Shown: in pieces, positions 16,677 to 24,488 of the stretch
Layout: each line of letters starts with the position of its first letter
Numbering within the stretch: the first letter of the stretch is position 1
Notes under the pieces: model-generated
Told to the model about the DNA's origin: nothing
Databases searched by the model: none
The model's input: only the letters and a program-made list of their open reading frames with translations
Translations under genes and position numbers: made by a program
From: an uncultured Subdoligranulum sp.
GTDB taxonomy: Bacteria > Bacillota > Clostridia > Oscillospirales > Ruminococcaceae
DNA length: 64,000 bases
Assembly: GCA_904374465.1 (NCBI GenBank)
Contig: CAJFFY010000011.1
Span: 1 to 64,000 of the forward strand
Reading direction: 5' to 3'

Positions 16677-16699
16677 CGGCAAATTTCGCGTGGTATAAT
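16671..16699 (+). promoter_or_regulatory. Promoter of oxidoreductase gene, sharing its -35 with prfC
   Basis: TTGCAA at 16671-16676, 17 bases, TATAAT at 16694-16699, about 38 bases upstream of the ATG. Confidence 0.75.
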
Positions 16700-16736
16700 C
16701 AAACCAACCCCATCATAACCACAGGGAGGTACCCAT

Positions 16737-17718
16737 ATGCAACCGTTACAACTGGCCATTCTGTCCACCAGCCGTATTGTGGACGAGTTTTTGCAGCATC
16801 TTTCCGAAATGCCGGAAATCTCGGTGCAGGCCCTCTGCTGCCGCCCCCAGAGCGGCGAAAAGGCCCGCGCCTGGGCCGGGCAGTACGGCATTCCCGCCGT
16901 CTACACCGACGAGGATGCCTGCTATGCTGCCGGCGGCTTTGATGCCGTCTACATCGGCACTGCCAACCACCTGCACTACGCCGCCGCCCGGCGGGCGCTG
17001 CAGGCGGGCTACCACGTGATTCTGGAAAAGCCCTTCACCGGCACGGCTGCCGAAGCCCGGGAACTCTACGCCCTGGCGGACCAAAAGGGCGTCATGTTGC
17101 TGGAAGCCATCACGGTGTACTATCTGCCCCAGTTTGCCTTTTTGCAGGCCGAACTGCCCAAGATCGGGCCGGTGCGGGGCGCCATGGCCAGTTTCTGCGC
17201 CCGCAGCCGCCGGTACGATGACTTTTTGCAGGGCATCTGGAACACCACCTTTGATCCTGCCTGCCAGGGGGGCGCCCTCAACGATATGAACGTCTACAAC
17301 CTGCATCTGCTCACCGGACTGCTGGGAACACCCCAACGGGCGGAGTATCGCCCCAGCCTGGCCGAAAACGGCATCGACACCGCCGGCCTCGCCCTGCTGG
17401 ATTACGGCGATATGACGGCGGCCGCCCTGGCCGCCAAGGACAGCGACGGCATCAACGGTATGACGCTGCAGGGCCCCGGCGGCTGCCTGGTGGTGGAGGG
17501 CGGCACCAACGCCCTGCCCGTGGTCTACAGCCGTCTGGGGGGGAGTGCGGGGCGGTGGAGCCCGCACCGACGCCCCCAAGGCCGATCGGTTCCGCATGGC
17601 CTACGAGTTTGCGGAGTTTGCCCGTATCATTCGGGAAAAGGACACTGCCGCCGAGCAGCAGGCCCGGGCCCGAACCCTGCGGGTGATGGATCTGCTGGAT
17701 CAGCTGCACAGCCGTTGA
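16737..17718 (+). pseudogene. Gfo/Idh/MocA-family oxidoreductase, frameshifted
   Basis: An NAD(P)-dependent sugar-type oxidoreductase. The first about 267 codons read well: a Rossmann N-terminus (LAILSTSRIV), the family motif ILEKPFTG near residue 98, and the substrate domain with GALNDMNVY. At a run of seven G bases (17537-17543) the frame is lost; the open frame then continues as Arg/Pro/Gly-rich nonsense to 17741. Removing one G restores MAYEFAEFARIIREKD and a proper C-terminus ending at the TGA at 17716-17718. It is therefore a frameshift mutation, slipped-strand variation, or a sequencing error in the homopolymer. ACAGGGAGG precedes the start. Confidence 0.85.
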
Positions 17719-17803
17719 TTCCCCACAAAATCCATGCATAAAACCCTTCCCGCCGTCCCACACTAGGGGCATACACAAAATTTGCCGTAAAGGACGGAGG
17801 AAG

Positions 17804-18532
17804 ATGAACCATATCAAATCGTTTTTCAAGGAGAAGGGCCTCTACCTGTTCTGCCTGGCGCTGGTGTTTTCCGCAACTGCGGCAGGCATCCTGGCGTTGC
17901 GCAGCGTTGTGAACAACATGAGCGAACTCACCGAGCTTCGCAAAGGCGTATTGCAGGAGGACAGCACATGGAACCAGCCCGAAACCACCGTAGACAAACC
18001 GGCCACCGATGTGCCGGAGCCGACTGCCGTGCCTTCAGCCGCGCCCTCTGCTTCGCCCTCATCGTCTGGGGATGCATCGCAGTCTGCCGCTGCATCAGCA
18101 GCACCCGCCGCCACTGCCGCGCCGTCCGCGCAGCCTGCGGCCTCCTCGGCCTTCTGGCAGGCCAAACCCATCGTTGAGTTCAGCGGTGCCGAGCTGGTGT
18201 ATAACGAGACGATGGCCGACTGGCGTACCCACAACGGGGCCGACTACGCCGCCAAAACCGGTGACGAGGTGACCCCCGCGGTGGGCGGCACCGTGACGGC
18301 GGTGACCGAGGATGCGCTGTGGGGGACCGTGGTGGAGATTACCGATGACAATGAGGTGCTCTGGCGGTACTGTGGCCTGGACGACGCGGCGGTGCAGCCC
18401 GGGGACGGGGTGACCACCGGCAGCACGTTGGGCAAGGTGGGCACCATCCCGGCGGAGGCGCACATGCCGTCGCACCTGCATGTGGAATGCCTGAAAGGGG
18501 ACACCTACCAGGACCCCGAAGGACTGAAATGA
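17804..18532 (+). CDS. M23 (LytM-type) peptidase, SpoIIQ-like architecture
   Basis: 242 residues. Residues 15-35 form a membrane anchor. A long Ser/Ala/Pro linker spans about 50-118, and a LytM endopeptidase domain about 128-235 faces outside. The catalytic metal ligands are present: HNGADY (HxxxD) and HLHVE (HxH). Single-pass M23 proteins of this shape include SpoIIQ of endospore formers, but nothing sporulation-specific is adjacent, so this is an M23 cell-wall peptidase with SpoIIQ only as one option. Start at 17804 with GGACGGAGG upstream. Confidence 0.85.
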   Translation: MNHIKSFFKEKGLYLFCLALVFSATAAGILALRSVVNNMSELTELRKGVLQEDSTWNQPETTVDKPATDVPEPTAVPSAAPSASPSSSGDASQSAAASAAPAATAAPSAQPAASSAFWQAKPIVEFSGAELVYNETMADWRTHNGADYAAKTGDEVTPAVGGTVTAVTEDALWGTVVEITDDNEVLWRYCGLDDAAVQPGDGVTTGSTLGKVGTIPAEAHMPSHLHVECLKGDTYQDPEGLK

Positions 18533-18575
18533 AACAAGCCCCCGCACAAAGATGGAGCGGGGGCTTGTTGTTTTG
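18532..18575. terminator. Bidirectional terminator
   Basis: Stem AACAAGCCCCCGC / GCGGGGGCTTGTT followed by GTTTTGG, between the M23 gene and the convergent metal ATPase operon. Confidence 0.85.
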
Positions 18576-18582
18576 GTTGGAA

Positions 18583-20448
18583 TCAGCGGTAGGAACTTAC
18601 CCGCAGCATCCGGGTGGCGTTGAGCACCGCCAGCACCATGACGCCCACGTCGGCAAAGACGGCCCACCACATGTTGGCTACGCCCACGGCGCTGAGCAGC
18701 AGGCAAAGGAACTTGACGCCCAGGGCAAAGGCGATGTTCTGGTAGACGATGGCCATGCATTTGCGGGCGATGCGCATGGCCAGGCCAATTTTGGCGGGGT
18801 CGTCGTCCATCAGCACCACGTCGGCGGCTTCAATGGCAGCGTCGCTGCCCAGGGCACCCATGGCAATGCCGATGTCCGCCCGCATCAGGACCGGTGCATC
18901 GTTGATGCCGTCCCCCGCAAACACCAGCATCTTGTCGGCAGGTTTGCGGTCCAGCAGCGTTTCCACCTGTCGTACCTTGTCGGCGGGCAGTAAGCCGGCG
19001 TGCACCTCGTCGATGCCCAGTTCCCGGGCCACCTTGTCTGCCACGGCCGGGCTGTCACCGGTGAGCATGACCGTGCGAACCCCCTGGCGGCGCAGATCTT
19101 CCATGGCCGCGGAGGCGGTGGGTTTCTCCTCGTCGGAAATCAGGATGGAGCCCAGGAATTGTCCGTCCCGGGCCACATAGACGATGCTGCCGGCTCCGTC
19201 GTCGGAGGTGTAGGCAATACCGTTCGCCTCCATCAGCCGGGCGTTGCCGGCCAGCACCACCTGACCGTCCACCAGGGTGCGGACGCCCTGCCCGGCGATC
19301 TCCTGGGCATCTGCGGCCCGCCGGTCATTGGCCTGGGGGCAGGCCGCCCGCAGGCTCTTGCTGATGGGGTGGCTGGAAAACCGCTCAGCCAGGGCCGCTG
19401 TTTCCAGCAGATCCTGTTCGGATACCCCGGCGGCGGGACGGACCCGGGTCACGGCGAAGACGCCCTTGGTCAGGGTGCCGGTCTTGTCAAAGGCCGCCAC
19501 ACCGGTGTGGGACAGTGCCTCCAGGTAGTTGCCGCCCTTGACCAGAATGCCGCACCGGGAGGCACCGCCGATGCCGCCGAAGAAGGTCAGCGGGATGGAG
19601 ATGACCAGGGCGCAGGGGCAGCTGATGACCAGGAAGGTCAGGGCGCGCAGCACCCAGACAGTCCAGCTGCCACCCAGCACCAGCGGGGGCAAGATGGCCA
19701 GCACCAGAGCCGCCAGGCAGACGGCGGGGGTGTACCAGTGGGCAAATTTGGTAATGAAGTTTTCCACCTTTGCCTTTTTCAGGCTGGAATTTTCCACCAG
19801 GTCCAGAATTTTGGCCACGGTGGATTCCTCGTACATCTTGGTGGTGGCAATGCGCAGCAGGCCGTCCTCGTTGACGCAGCCGCTGATGACTTCGTCGCCG
19901 GGGCGCACACTGCGGGGCCGGCTTTCACCGGTCAGGGCGGCGGTGTTCAGGGTGCTTTCGCCGCTGAGCACCTTGCCGTCCAGGGGAATCTTTTCGCCGG
20001 GTTTGACAACGATGACCGAGCCCACGGCCACCTCATCGGGGTCCACCACCGTCAGGCTGCCGTCCGGCTGCTCCAGGTTGGCACTGTCGGGGCGGATGTC
20101 CATCAGATCGCTGATGCTGCGGCGGCTTTTGCCCACCGCATAGCTCTGGAACAATTCGCCGATCTGGTAGAACAGCATGACAGCCACGCCCTCGGCATAT
20201 TCGCCGCAGCCCATGGCACCCACGGTGGCCACGGCCATCAAAAAGTTCTCGTCAAAGACTTCGCCGCTTTTGATGCCCAGTACCGCCTTGCGCAGCACGT
20301 CATAGCCGATGACCAGATAGGGGATCACCCAAAGCAGAAGCTGCCCGTACCAGGGCAGGGCCGCAAAATGAAGCAGCAGAGCGACGCACAAAGTCAGCAC
20401 CGCAGCCAGCACAATGCGCCGCAGTGTCTTTTTCTGTTTTTTCGTCAT
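18583..20448 (-). CDS. Heavy-metal P1B-type ATPase (Zn/Cd/Pb class likely)
   Basis: A membrane metal efflux pump of 621 residues. It has the CPC ion-binding motif in VISCPCALV, the phosphatase motif TGES, the phosphorylated Asp in DKTGTLTKG and the hinge GDGINDAP. There is no metal-binding domain at its N-terminus, unlike many CadA/ZntA proteins; the HMA domain is encoded separately just upstream. Eight membrane segments fit the length. It is the third gene of an ArsR-regulated operon. Metal specificity is inferred from the class and the ArsR/SmtB-type regulator. Confidence 0.93.
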   Translation of the reverse strand: MTKKQKKTLRRIVLAAVLTLCVALLLHFAALPWYGQLLLWVIPYLVIGYDVLRKAVLGIKSGEVFDENFLMAVATVGAMGCGEYAEGVAVMLFYQIGELFQSYAVGKSRRSISDLMDIRPDSANLEQPDGSLTVVDPDEVAVGSVIVVKPGEKIPLDGKVLSGESTLNTAALTGESRPRSVRPGDEVISGCVNEDGLLRIATTKMYEESTVAKILDLVENSSLKKAKVENFITKFAHWYTPAVCLAALVLAILPPLVLGGSWTVWVLRALTFLVISCPCALVISIPLTFFGGIGGASRCGILVKGGNYLEALSHTGVAAFDKTGTLTKGVFAVTRVRPAAGVSEQDLLETAALAERFSSHPISKSLRAACPQANDRRAADAQEIAGQGVRTLVDGQVVLAGNARLMEANGIAYTSDDGAGSIVYVARDGQFLGSILISDEEKPTASAAMEDLRRQGVRTVMLTGDSPAVADKVARELGIDEVHAGLLPADKVRQVETLLDRKPADKMLVFAGDGINDAPVLMRADIGIAMGALGSDAAIEAADVVLMDDDPAKIGLAMRIARKCMAIVYQNIAFALGVKFLCLLLSAVGVANMWWAVFADVGVMVLAVLNATRMLRVSSYR

Positions 20449-20484
20449 ACAAGGATGCCTCCGTTTGGCAGGAGTGCGCCTGCG

Positions 20485-20700
20485 TTACAGTTCAATCTCG
20501 AAATCCGGCTCAATCTTCTTGGCGGCACGCACGGCCTGCTGCAGAATCTCGTCAAAGCGGTCATCGTCGGCCACCAGCAGCATCTTCTGGGTCATAAAGC
20601 TGACGCTGGCGTTCTCCACACCGGGCAAGGCCTTGACGGCGGTCTCAATTTTGGCGGCACAGTTGGCGCAATCCACTTCGATCTTGAATTTCTTCTGCAT
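20485..20700 (-). CDS. HMA-domain metallochaperone
   Basis: A soluble heavy-metal-associated protein of 71 residues with the CxxC site CANC near residues 11-14. It matches the length of a single HMA domain and probably delivers metal to, or regulates, the ATPase encoded 36 bases downstream. AGAGAGG lies upstream of the start. In related systems this domain is fused to the ATPase. Confidence 0.92.
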   Translation of the reverse strand: MQKKFKIEVDCANCAAKIETAVKALPGVENASVSFMTQKMLLVADDDRFDEILQQAVRAAKKIEPDFEIEL

Positions 20701-20727
20701 GATAAAAACCTCTCTTTACAAAAATCG

Positions 20728-21090
20728 TTACTCTTCCACGTGTTCCATGCCCAGGGCAATCATGCTGCGCACATGGTCGTCGTCCAGCGCATAAAAGATG
20801 GCTTTGCCTTCCCGGCGGAATTTGACCAGCTTGCTGGCCTTGAGCAGCCGCAGCTGGTGGCTCACCGCGCTCTGGGAAAGTCCCACCACCTGGGCGATAT
20901 CGTTGACACAGAGCTCGCTTTCAAACAGGGCATACAGAATCTTGATGCGGGTGGTATCGCCGAATACCCGGAACAGTTCCGCCAGGTCATAGAGCACTTC
21001 GTCGTTAGGCAGATCGTCCTGCAACTTTTGCAGCGACTGGGGATCCAATACCTGCCCCTCGGTGGGGGCCAGGGGTTCCTGTTGGGCCAT
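20728..21090 (-). CDS. ArsR/SmtB-family metal-responsive repressor
   Basis: A winged-helix repressor of 120 residues. The HTH region has LSQSAVSHQLRLL near residue 70 and CVNDIAQVVG just before it; the beta-wing KFRREGKAIFYAL follows, with acidic and His residues toward the C-terminus (DDDHVRSMI, MEHVEE). ELCVNDIA carries the Cys seen in ArsR/CadC-type metal sites. The start at 21090 is preferred over the ATG at 21099 because AAAGGA is then at normal spacing. It heads the operon with the HMA protein and the ATPase. Confidence 0.92.
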   Translation of the reverse strand: MAQQEPLAPTEGQVLDPQSLQKLQDDLPNDEVLYDLAELFRVFGDTTRIKILYALFESELCVNDIAQVVGLSQSAVSHQLRLLKASKLVKFRREGKAIFYALDDDHVRSMIALGMEHVEE

Positions 21091-21104
21091 GAAGAACATC
21101 CTTT

Positions 21105-21152
21105 CATATGTTTATTTGTTCATATGATACACCTGAAGCTATGCGTTGTCAA
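21105..21152 (-). promoter_or_regulatory. Promoter and likely ArsR operator of metal operon
   Basis: On the minus strand TTGACA (21152-21147), 17 bases, TATCAT (21129-21124). Overlapping the -10 and the start region are two CATATG palindromes (21121-21126 and 21105-21110) separated by ten AT-rich bases. This is a reasonable site for an ArsR/SmtB dimer blocking the promoter. Confidence 0.72.
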
Positions 21153-21162
21153 GGGATTCCAA

Positions 21163-21196
21163 GAAAAAAAGGTCCCCGCTTTTTGCGGGGACCTTT
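21163..21196 (-). terminator. Terminator of the 116-residue protein gene
   Basis: On the minus strand GGTCCCCGC / GCGGGGACC with a loop of A residues, followed by TTTTTTT. Confidence 0.85.
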
Positions 21197-21205
21197 GCGT
21201 TGGTT

Positions 21206-21556
21206 TTATTGGGGGGGCTGGAACCCGGGTTCGCCGGGCAGAATCACACCGCTGGCTTGCAGCATGCGGCGGAATTCTTCGTCGGGCATCTCAAAGATGA
21301 CCTCTTTGATCATGGCCGGTTCGTGCACCAGGATTTTCCAGGGGGCACCGTCCGGCTGCTGCAGGAACAGGATGCCTGCCACCTGGCCCAGGCCCCGGAT
21401 GCCCTCGTCCTCCCAAAAGGCGGGGGAGGGGGTCACAAAGTAGTGGTCCACCATCCGGCCGGCGTCAAAGTCATGCTCAATGGCGGCGGGCACTTCCCCT
21501 TCCGCCTGTTCCGATTTGTACTGCAGGTGCAGGTTGGTAAAGTCCGCGGCGGTCAT
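21206..21556 (-). CDS. Hypothetical protein, 116 residues
   Basis: I do not recognise this protein. It is acidic, soluble in appearance and has no signal peptide. Features are aromatic/His patches (RMVDHYFVTP, WEDEG) and a conserved-looking C-terminal half (MPDEEFRRML). The start at 21556 is supported by AAAGGAGG at good spacing. It lies just downstream of the uracil permease remnant in the same direction and ends at a strong terminator. A real gene is likely from codon use and signals. Confidence 0.65.
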   Translation of the reverse strand: MTAADFTNLHLQYKSEQAEGEVPAAIEHDFDAGRMVDHYFVTPSPAFWEDEGIRGLGQVAGILFLQQPDGAPWKILVHEPAMIKEVIFEMPDEEFRRMLQASGVILPGEPGFQPPQ

Positions 21557-21582
21557 AGGCGGTGCCTCCTTTGCAGATGGGA

Positions 21583-21779
21583 TCAGACGCGCAGGCTGGC
21601 GCCCTCGCCGTCGTTGGTCCCCTCGTCGAATTCGTAGTCGTTGCCGGGCAGGATGGCGTTGAGACGGTGGCGCCAAACATGGCAAACATGTGCTGGCAGC
21701 CCAGAATCAGCATTTTGGGGGTGCCCAGTTGGCGGGCATCGTAGATACCCTGGGAATAATCGATCTTTTTCTCGCTCAC
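21583..21779 (-). pseudogene. Uracil permease remnant with internal deletion
   Basis: The first about 40 codons match the start of a UraA-type uracil permease (IYDARQLGTPK, then ILGCQHMFAMFGATV, the first membrane segment). Immediately afterwards the sequence jumps to what looks like the very end of the same kind of protein in another frame (LNAILPGNDYEF, then an acidic tail ending GASLRV and a stop at 21583). A complete permease has over 400 residues, so about 1.1 kb of transmembrane core is missing. AGGAGG six bases before a GTG at 21779 marks the original start. The product cannot transport. Confidence 0.75.
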
Positions 21780-21911
21780 GATCATCCTCCTGTACATTTG
21801 GTTGTCCTGCCGCAAAAAAGGAAGCTGGCCGGCGGCCGCTTCCCCGTTTACGCTATCAGTATAGCGGGTTCGGGGGCAAAAGGCAAGGCCGGCGGCAAAA
21901 AAGGCGGCGTC

Positions 21912-21940
21912 TTGCAATCGCCGCCCGGGCCGGGTATAAT
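21912..21940 (+). promoter_or_regulatory. Promoter of thioesterase gene
   Basis: TTGCAA at 21912-21917, 17 bases, TATAAT at 21935-21940. The rest of 21780-21980 shows no gene. Confidence 0.75.
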
Positions 21941-21980
21941 ACCTTTTAAAGAAGTACAAAGAAAAAGGGGATCGTACAAG

Positions 21981-22373
21981 ATGTTGGAACCGGGCATCAA
22001 AGGGCATGCGGCGCTGCGTGTCACCACCGAAAACACCGCCCAGGCGCTGGGCAGCGGCGAACTGCCGGTACTGGCCACCCCGGCGGTGGCCGCACTCATC
22101 GAAAAGGCCTGCTGGAAGTCGGTGGCGCCGGAACTGGACCTGGGCACCGGCACGGTGGGCACCAGCCTGTCTCTGGCCCACACGGCGCCCACGCCCATCG
22201 GCATGGTGGTGCATTGCGACTGTGAGCTGACCGCGGTGGCGGATCGCCGCCTGACCTTTACGGCGCGGGTCTACGACGATGTGACCGAGGTGGCCCACGC
22301 CACCCACGAGCGCTACATTGTGGACAACGACCGTTTTTTGCAGAAGGCCACCGCCAAACTCAGTGCCGACTGA
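21981..22373 (+). CDS. Thioesterase-family protein (hotdog fold, FlK-like)
   Basis: 130 residues matching the fluoroacetyl-CoA thioesterase-like hotdog family. Seen are the N-terminal LEPGIKG, the LATPAVAALIE motif, the catalytic-type Thr/Glu/His region (ACWKSV, VGTSLSLAHTAPTP) and the closing strand THERYIVD. Members hydrolyse small acyl-CoA thioesters; the substrate here is unknown. AAGGGG about ten bases before the ATG at 21981 sets the start. It is a single gene with its own promoter and terminator. Confidence 0.83.
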   Translation: MLEPGIKGHAALRVTTENTAQALGSGELPVLATPAVAALIEKACWKSVAPELDLGTGTVGTSLSLAHTAPTPIGMVVHCDCELTAVADRRLTFTARVYDDVTEVAHATHERYIVDNDRFLQKATAKLSAD

Positions 22374-22375
22374 AC

Positions 22376-22408
22376 CAAACGGCCCCGCCTTCGGGCGGGG
22401 CCGTTTGT
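22376..22408. terminator. Bidirectional terminator
   Basis: Perfect stem AAACGGCCCCGCC / GGCGGGGCCGTTT with a TTCG loop between the thioesterase gene and the convergent small gene at 22413. Confidence 0.88.
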
Positions 22409-22412
22409 GGGG

Positions 22413-22628
22413 TCAATAGGCGGAGTCCTCCCGCCAGTGGGCCAGACGGTGTACCGTCTCGTCACTTTCCACCCAGCCCCGGTCGGGGTCGGGGGTGCCG
22501 TCGGGGGCGTAGTGCTGCATCACGCCGGGCACGGAGCCCTGCAGGTAGGCTTTGGCCTGCTTCTGGCGGCTGGGGACCGTGTGGTGCAGCAGCGGGTCTT
22601 TCGGTTGGTGAGACAACGGTCGTTTCAC
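22413..22628 (-). CDS. Small hypothetical protein, 71 residues
   Basis: I do not recognise this protein. It is hydrophilic, with a basic N-terminal half (KRPLSHQPKDP, SRQKQAKAY) and an acidic/Trp-containing end (DRGWVESDE, HWREDSAY). GTG at 22628 is the likely start, with AAGGGAG nine bases upstream. Codon use is like its neighbours and it ends right at a bidirectional terminator, which favours a real gene. Confidence 0.6.
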   Translation of the reverse strand: MKRPLSHQPKDPLLHHTVPSRQKQAKAYLQGSVPGVMQHYAPDGTPDPDRGWVESDETVHRLAHWREDSAY

Positions 22629-22737
22629 AGGCAATCTCTCCCTTCGTGGGTAGTTTGTCCCGGCGTCCCGCTACCCAAACCCGGCAAATTGTGGTATAAT
22701 AATCCCTCATCATTCTAGCCAAAGGAGCCTTGCCCAG

Positions 22738-23742
22738 ATGGAAGTCAAGATCAACCAGGTCATTCTGCATCTGCTGGATTCCGGCGCCTCGGAGCCCTTG
22801 CTCTCCGACCGGCCCATGGATCTGGATGCCGATCTGTTCGAATATTTTTCCGCCATTCTTGAAAAAGCCTTCGTCAGCGACGAGGTCAAGAACTGCCGGT
22901 TCCTGCCCGACTCCGCCTTTGCCCAGGAGATGGCCCAGAACCAGGATTTTGTGGACCTGTCCCGTCGCATTGCCGGTGTCATCTTTGAGCAGATGCTGCA
23001 GTACCCGGCCATCCCCGCGGGGGACCTGGCCGTGGTGGATTTTGCGGGGGACGGTGTGCCCTTCTACGGGGTGCTCAAGCTCAACTATCGCCCCGGCTAT
23101 ACCCACCACACCGAGATGCTGGGTAACGGCCGGTTCAGCAGCATGGTGCCCCAGCGCACCCTGCTGCCCGGCACCCCCAAGGCGGACGAAGCCGCCCTCA
23201 TCGACCGGGCCAACGGCACGGTGCGGCTGATCGAGAAAAAGTTCAACCTGGATGAGAAGAAAGATTTCTACTTGTCCACCCGGGTGTTCGGTTGCACCGA
23301 GGCCATGCAGGAAAAGGCCAAGCTCAAGGCCGTGTGCGAAACCGCCGTGGCGGCCGTCAAGGAAGCCTACCCCGAACCGGAGGAACTGGACGATGTGCCG
23401 CCCTTTGACGGCGGTACCGAGACGGCGGTGGAGCTGATGGTGCGCAACCAGGCGGTGGACAACACCATTTCGGTGGAGGATGTGCGCACCCGCATGCGGG
23501 AAAACTATCCCCTGGCTGCTCCCAAATTCGAAGCCGCCCTGGCCGAGACCGGCGTGCAGGAAAACGACCGGGTGACGGTGAGCCCCGCCCGGATCAAAAA
23601 GCTGGAAAGCCGCAGTTTCAAGACGGAATCCGGCATCGAGATCAAGATTCCGGCTGAGCTGTGCAATTCCGACGATGCGGTGGAGTTTATCCACTCCGCC
23701 ACTGGCGGGCTCAGCCTGCTGATCAAAGACGTACTGGTGTGA
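22738..23742 (+). CDS. 37 kDa nucleoid-associated protein (NdpA/YejK family)
   Basis: 334 residues of the NA37 family, which binds nucleoid DNA in Proteobacteria; its role in Firmicutes is undefined. The N-terminal region (INQVILHLLD) and the internal block with YLSTRVFGC and the C-terminal DRVTVSPAR fit the family. AAGGAGC precedes the ATG at 22738. A -10 TATAAT is at 22695-22700, without a clear -35. Confidence 0.82.
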   Translation: MEVKINQVILHLLDSGASEPLLSDRPMDLDADLFEYFSAILEKAFVSDEVKNCRFLPDSAFAQEMAQNQDFVDLSRRIAGVIFEQMLQYPAIPAGDLAVVDFAGDGVPFYGVLKLNYRPGYTHHTEMLGNGRFSSMVPQRTLLPGTPKADEAALIDRANGTVRLIEKKFNLDEKKDFYLSTRVFGCTEAMQEKAKLKAVCETAVAAVKEAYPEPEELDDVPPFDGGTETAVELMVRNQAVDNTISVEDVRTRMRENYPLAAPKFEAALAETGVQENDRVTVSPARIKKLESRSFKTESGIEIKIPAELCNSDDAVEFIHSATGGLSLLIKDVLV

Positions 23743-23747
23743 ATCTG

Positions 23748-23777
23748 CCCGCCCGCCCCTGCCCGGCGGGCGGTTTT
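23748..23777 (+). terminator. Weak terminator after the NdpA-like gene
   Basis: CCCGCCCGCC pairs with GGCGGGCGG followed by TTTT, overlapping the Tag ribosome binding region. Confidence 0.55.
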
Positions 23778-23797
23778 GCATGGGAAAGGAGCCTGTT

Positions 23798-24370
23798 ATG
23801 GAGTGGAAAGACGGTCGCCCCCGCTGCCGCTGGGCCAACCCGGACAATCCCCGCTATCTTGCTTACCACGACCGGGAGTGGGGCGTGCCGGTGCACGACG
23901 ACCGGCAGCTGTTTGAAATGCTGATTCTGGAGGGGTTCCAGGCGGGGCTTTCCTGGGAGTGTGTGCTCAACAAGCGGGAGGCCTTCCGACGCGCCTTTGA
24001 CGGATTCGACTGGCAAAAAGTGGCTGCCTACGATACCGAGACCTGTGCCGCCCTGGCGCAGGACGCCGCCATCATCCGCAACCGACGCAAGATTGCCGCC
24101 GCGGTGGAAAACGCCCGGGTGTTCGGGGTCATCCGCCGGGAGTTCGGCAGCTTTGACGCCTACCTCTGGCACTGGACCGGCGGAAAGACCCTGCGGGAGT
24201 GGGACAAAACCACCTCGCCGCTCTCCGATGCCATCTCGGCGGACCTGCGCAGGCGCGGAATGAGGTTTGTGGGCTCCACCATCGTCTATGCCTATCTGCA
24301 GGCGGTGGGGGTAATCTGGAGCCATGAACCGGGCTGTTTTCTGCACACGCCGCCCTGCCAAAACCTGTGA
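23798..24370 (+). CDS. tag: DNA-3-methyladenine glycosylase I
   Basis: Removes 3-methyladenine from DNA in base excision repair. It has 190 residues, the usual length. The family motifs are CRWANPDNPRYLAYHDREWG near the start, LEGFQAGLSWECVLNKRE, and the Zn-site Cys/His region with RFVGSTIVYAYLQA and the final Cys residues. The start at 23798 is preferred over 23780 because GGAAAGGAG lies just before it. Confidence 0.95.
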   Translation: MEWKDGRPRCRWANPDNPRYLAYHDREWGVPVHDDRQLFEMLILEGFQAGLSWECVLNKREAFRRAFDGFDWQKVAAYDTETCAALAQDAAIIRNRRKIAAAVENARVFGVIRREFGSFDAYLWHWTGGKTLREWDKTTSPLSDAISADLRRRGMRFVGSTIVYAYLQAVGVIWSHEPGCFLHTPPCQNL

Positions 24371-24488
24371 GGGCTTTGTTACAAATGTTGGCGATTTTTC
24401 CGTCTTTCCGCAAACCACGATGTGTGGTACAATAACACTGTACCGAGAAGTGAAATCCAACGGACCGATACAGAAGGGGAATGCCAAA

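Noticed and set aside
19000..21300. A 766-residue plus-strand frame opposite the P-type ATPase, HMA and ArsR genes
   Set aside because: Shadow of the minus-strand operon, which has all its diagnostic motifs.
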